From Nemertoderma westbladi (Eukaryota; Xenacoelomorpha; Nemertodermatida; Nemertodermatidae): a stretch of DNA of 54,160 nucleotides. Made by a program: the position numbers and the translations under genes. Below, one piece after another: positions 51,005 to 54,160 of the stretch; position 1 is the first letter of the stretch, and each line of letters opens with the position of its first letter. The stretch lies in NCBI GenBank assembly GCA_032718475.1, contig JAUCBJ010003262.1:1-54160 (forward strand). The letters are read 5' to 3'. A model generated the notes under the pieces. It made no database searches. It was not told where the DNA came from and was given only the letters and a program-made list of their open reading frames with translations.

Positions 51005-52927
51005 TAATTGAAGAGATACGCCTATTCCTACTATCGGAAGAGACGGTAACAATACCTGCAATATCCTACTGTAAAGTTTGTAAATCAAATCATAAATCCG
51101 ACCTCCTCACCAAAACAGTAAACTCTAAGTAAGCGAATATATTGCAGTATCGATCTCTTATAACCGGTGAGGCAGAAAACAGTCTACGAGCAGACAAACT
51201 TCGATAAAACAAAATCCCGCGCAGCGAATCCTAAAATCAGGCTGACTCACTGACGGACTAAGGGGCTCGTATACTTTGCCGCGGTGTGATTTATATGGTT
51301 GGGCAAAGGGACGCTAGCTAGGTATAGAGCAGATTTGGAGATGTCTAACTAGCGGGCAAAGCACAGTACGGACAAAGTTAATTTTATATATTTCGAGGTG
51401 TAAATAATTTCTAACGCGCGTGTGTTAATTCTGAACGGTCAAAACAGTTTTGCTCCTTCACATATATAATTACTGGGTACGGTGTGCATTTTACGAATAT
51501 TCTAATTTTGTAACTTGTAGGTCCAATACTCACGAATGGTAAGGTTCCTTCCCCTCTTGCGTATTTCCAGGACTCAAATTCAGGCATAAGGTTAATACTA
51601 CGCCCAGAATTCGGCAATTTTAGGTACCAGGTCCCTGATACTAAGAAGAGATGTGTTAGTTTACTACTGTAGGCGTACAGGTACTAATAGCTATCCTGGC
51701 TCCTATCTAGAATTTTAGTCACCCAGGTAGTCCGGGTAACTTCCTATTAGGGCGTTGGCGGGGACACGGTAGATGTTAGTATATCCCTGATAGCCTCAAT
51801 TTATTTGCGCCTAGTGTAAACTGCCCTACCGCCTGAACGGTACAATCCCAATTCAGGTGAAAACACAGCAACCCCCCTAGCCTACAAGTTCTGATGTAAT
51901 GGACACTGTCGTACTGCAAATAGTCGCACACACACCTGTACTTAGCAAGAGTTAAGCGTACAGTTTGCTGCACCCTAACCAATGTGTATGCCTTGTACCG
52001 GTGTGCCTACGTCCTATCTGCGTACTAGTATCTGCTCTCTCTCCCTCCCCCCGTAGGAATGTGAAGGTCTACTGTGGGTTTTCCTGAATCAAGACAGTAC
52101 AGTCCCTATGATGTAATTTTAGGCTTGCAGCGTGTCACTACGTCTACCTTTTGATCTTTTGGTCTTATACTTAGGTAGCAAGGATCGAACGCTGTCTAAC
52201 CTTTCAGGCGATGGGCGAATAACTTTAAATGGTATTGCGGGTTGTCTCTCGTCTACATTCCCGTGATGTTCCCGTTCATTGCTGCGGCCCGATCTCTAGC
52301 CGGCCATCCTGTCCCTGAGTTTGTTCACCGTAGTGAATTCATAGTAAAACAGAAAAGCTGAGAGAATATTCTGACTTTATTACAGAAGACACAATTATAA
52401 TACAATGTAATCTGAGAATAAACTAAGCACGACAGAATATTGATAAGATAATCTGAGAAAGATTGAGATATAAGATTGAGATTGTGATAACTAATGAACG
52501 AATCGCACCTTTATATACTAAATTTGTGCTGCAATCAATCGAGAAAATTCTCGATTGTTCTATGGGTTCTAACAAGGTTTTAAAGATAGCTTATTGGTCC
52601 AGCTAATATATAACTTGCACGACATTGGTTACAATCAAATAACTACAGCCTTATTGGTACAGACAAATGCAATTAATTTGTAGCGGTTAATTTAAATGAG
52701 TTGAAATTCTGCACAAAAAATAATTCGCACTTACTAGGATTCGAACTCGATACCTACTACACATATAATTTCCAACGCTCTACCAACTGAGCTACTGAAC
52801 CACTTGACCGATAGATACACAATAGATAGAACCAATACTAATGAGAACTCAAAGCAATCTTTACAAAGTTAATTCGAATAAAATAAAATTTTGAAAATCC
52901 ACGGCATTTAGGGAATATAATTCTATA
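51005..52927 (-). repeat. element 2 5' LTR (right), 1923 bp
   Basis: This is the partner of 36185-38108. By eye it is identical except for one C fewer in the run near 52046. As the upstream LTR it should hold the promoter for the minus-strand RNA. The tRNA-like segment lies about 126 nt into it. Confidence 0.95.
52726..52801 (-). other. tRNA-like segment in element 2 5' LTR
   Basis: This is the identical copy of 37907-37982, with an A box TAGCTCAGTTGG and a B-box-like AGTTCGAATCC. In the 5' LTR it lies in U3, upstream of the presumed transcription start, so a Pol III promoter could influence or add to element transcription. Confidence 0.7.
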
Positions 52928-52932
52928 GTTAG
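52928..52932. repeat. target-site duplication of element 2, right (GTTAG)
   Basis: This matches 36180-36184. Confidence 0.92.
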
Positions 52933-53510
52933 TATTACCTGTAAACGCAATAATAACAAATAATCACATACAATATAGCTAACACACTTGCGCACATGTT
53001 AGACATTTTGGAATTCAAAATTCTAAAGGGCTCCATAAGTTTTTGATATTTTGGTATAAATTGCTTCTAAAATAAGTACGGGTCTGTAGTTAGAATCATG
53101 TATCAATACAAATTGAACAAAATATAGCCAAATGCAGAACTATAAGAACAAAATTTAGATTCAAGAAAGCGGAACTCTAAGTACAAAATATAGCCATGGG
53201 TGGTACTCTACAGTAAGAACAAAGTCTAGCTACAGGGTTACAGCTACATTAAAGTAAAGTTCACTTACAGTACGTCATGACGAATAATTAAAGACCTGTT
53301 TTTTCTACAGTACATTTTGAGCAACTCTATCAGCAACTTAGTGAGCATGTCAGGTTGCCGATCAAGTTGCTCTATGTAAACGCGAAGTTTGTTGCTGTAA
53401 AAGATGCCTCATATAACGGAGACTAAAAGTTAATGTTACTCAAATTAAGTTGCTAGTTGCTGGCCAAATTGTCCAAAACGTCCGGCAACCTAGAGTAACT
53501 TATAGCAACT
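52933..53510. other. intergenic DNA with AAGTTGCT/AGCAACTT-rich patch
   Basis: No gene was seen. From about 53319 to 53515 AGCAACT and AAGTTGC recur in both orientations, and CAGGTTGCCG (about 53350) pairs with CGGCAACCT (about 53481). This suggests a weak, decayed inverted repeat. Confidence 0.45.
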
Positions 53511-54160
53511 TGGACACAAACATTAAATGAGGGACATATATTTATCAGCGCCACAAACATTAATGTGGGACAAACATTAATCAGGGGGACAAACATTAAT
53601 GTGGGACATAAACATTGATGTAGGACACAAACATTAATGTGGGACATAAACATTGATATAGGACACAAACATTAATGAGGGACACAAACATTAATGAGGG
53701 ACACAAATATTAATGAGGGACACAAACATTAATGAGGGACACAAACATTAATGAGGGACACAAATATTAATGATGTACACAAACATTAATGAAGGACACA
53801 AACATTAATGAGGGACACAACATTAATGAAGGACACATAAGCGAGGGACAGATATCAATCAAGGGCACAAACATTAATGAGGGACACAAACATTAATGAG
53901 GGACACAAACATTAATGAGGGACGCAAACATTAATGAGGTACACAAACATTAATGAGGGACACAAACATTAATGAGGTACATAAACAATAATGAGGGGCA
54001 CAAACATTAATGAGGGACACAAACATTAATGAGGGACACAAATATTAATGAGGGACACAAACATTAATGAGGGACACAAACATTAATGAGGGACACAAAT
54101 ATTAATGATGTACACAAACATTAATGAAGGACACAAACATTAATGAGGGACACAACATTA
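53511..54160. repeat. 19-bp minisatellite, running off the window end
   Basis: The unit GGGACACAAACATTAATGA recurs about 34 times with variants (ATAAACATTGATG, GATGTACAC, GAAGGACAC). A block containing TGATGTACACAAACATTAAT recurs at 53771 and 54106, 335 bp apart, with the same order of variant units. The array therefore has a higher-order period. The 71-codon minus-strand frame over its start is an artefact. Confidence 0.95.

Larger units (their letters stand above)
36185..52927 (-). mobile_element. element 2: full-length BEL/Pao LTR retroelement, 16.7 kb
   Basis: The element is bounded by near-identical LTRs (36185-38108 and 51005-52927) and by GTTAG duplications. Transcription is on the minus strand. 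Order from 5': LTR, an 0.8-kb leader with three hairpin repeats, a 2956-aa polyprotein (50197-41327), a gap of 0.66 kb, a zinc-knuckle ORF (40667/40626-38965), an AT-rich repeat tract of 0.86 kb, LTR. The LTRs differ only by one C in a homopolymer (about 37229 versus 52046), so insertion is very recent and the element may be active. It is large for BEL/Pao, most of which are about 5-10 kb. Confidence 0.95.

Noticed and set aside
53511-54160. CRISPR-like array
   Set aside because: The 19-bp units abut directly without unique spacers, and the context is a eukaryotic genome.

Overview
This window is animal genomic DNA and probably comes from a marine or other non-vertebrate metazoan. It is AT-rich and gene-poor. 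It carries one intact single-exon host gene of the four-jointed/FJX1 family, together with non-LTR retrotransposon fragments, a tRNA-derived SINE, several minisatellites and two very young BEL/Pao-type LTR retroelements. No phylum can be fixed from the sequence alone. Nothing bacterial (operons, ribosome-binding sites, CRISPR) is present.

Layout. Positions 1-8500 are intergenic: a 38-bp minisatellite (1490-2130), a LINE scrap (915-1085) and a broken retroelement 3' end (5535-6456) lying between two direct repeats of about 257 bp. The FJX1-like gene is at 9174-10415 (+). On both sides of it lie opposite-facing copies of one dispersed repeat (8515-8760 and 11060-11300). Positions 11500-21264 hold a LINE fragment on the minus strand (13508-14290), another on the plus strand (17265-17530), a SINE (18132-18415), a hairpin element (19483-19634), a 15-bp minisatellite (19972-20480) and a TGATCAC repeat family (20810-21264).

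Element 1 (21270-33162, minus strand) is a complete LTR retroelement of 11.9 kb. It has two 1244-bp LTRs with only two differences noticed between them, and a 5-bp target duplication AATAC. Its single 1376-aa ORF keeps Gag, zinc knuckles and protease. The reverse transcriptase and almost all of RNase H are missing in frame, and the integrase is absent, so it looks like a recently mobilised non-autonomous gag-pro derivative. Two small ORFs of unknown function lie between this ORF and the 3' LTR.

Element 2 (36185-52927, minus strand) is a 16.7-kb BEL/Pao element. Its LTRs are 1924 and 1923 bp (one homopolymer base apart by eye) and its target duplication is GTTAG. It encodes an uninterrupted 2956-aa Gag-PR-RT-RNaseH-IN polyprotein. 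Downstream, where env would sit, is an ORF with three zinc knuckles and an arginine-rich tail. Several traits are unusual. Each LTR contains a 76-nt tRNA-like segment. The LTR termini read TA...TA. Three repeated hairpins lie in the leader. A motif of about 20 nt centred on CTCGCGAG recurs about ten times across coding and non-coding parts, in two different reading frames. Element 2 carries the full set of enzymes that element 1 lacks. Whether it serves element 1 in trans cannot be told from sequence, although both carry a similar GGAGC(A/G)G purine stretch next to the 3' LTR.

Between and after the elements (33163-36184 and 52933-54160) are another copy of the LINE family, a palindrome of about 240 bp, and a 19-bp minisatellite that runs off the end of the window.
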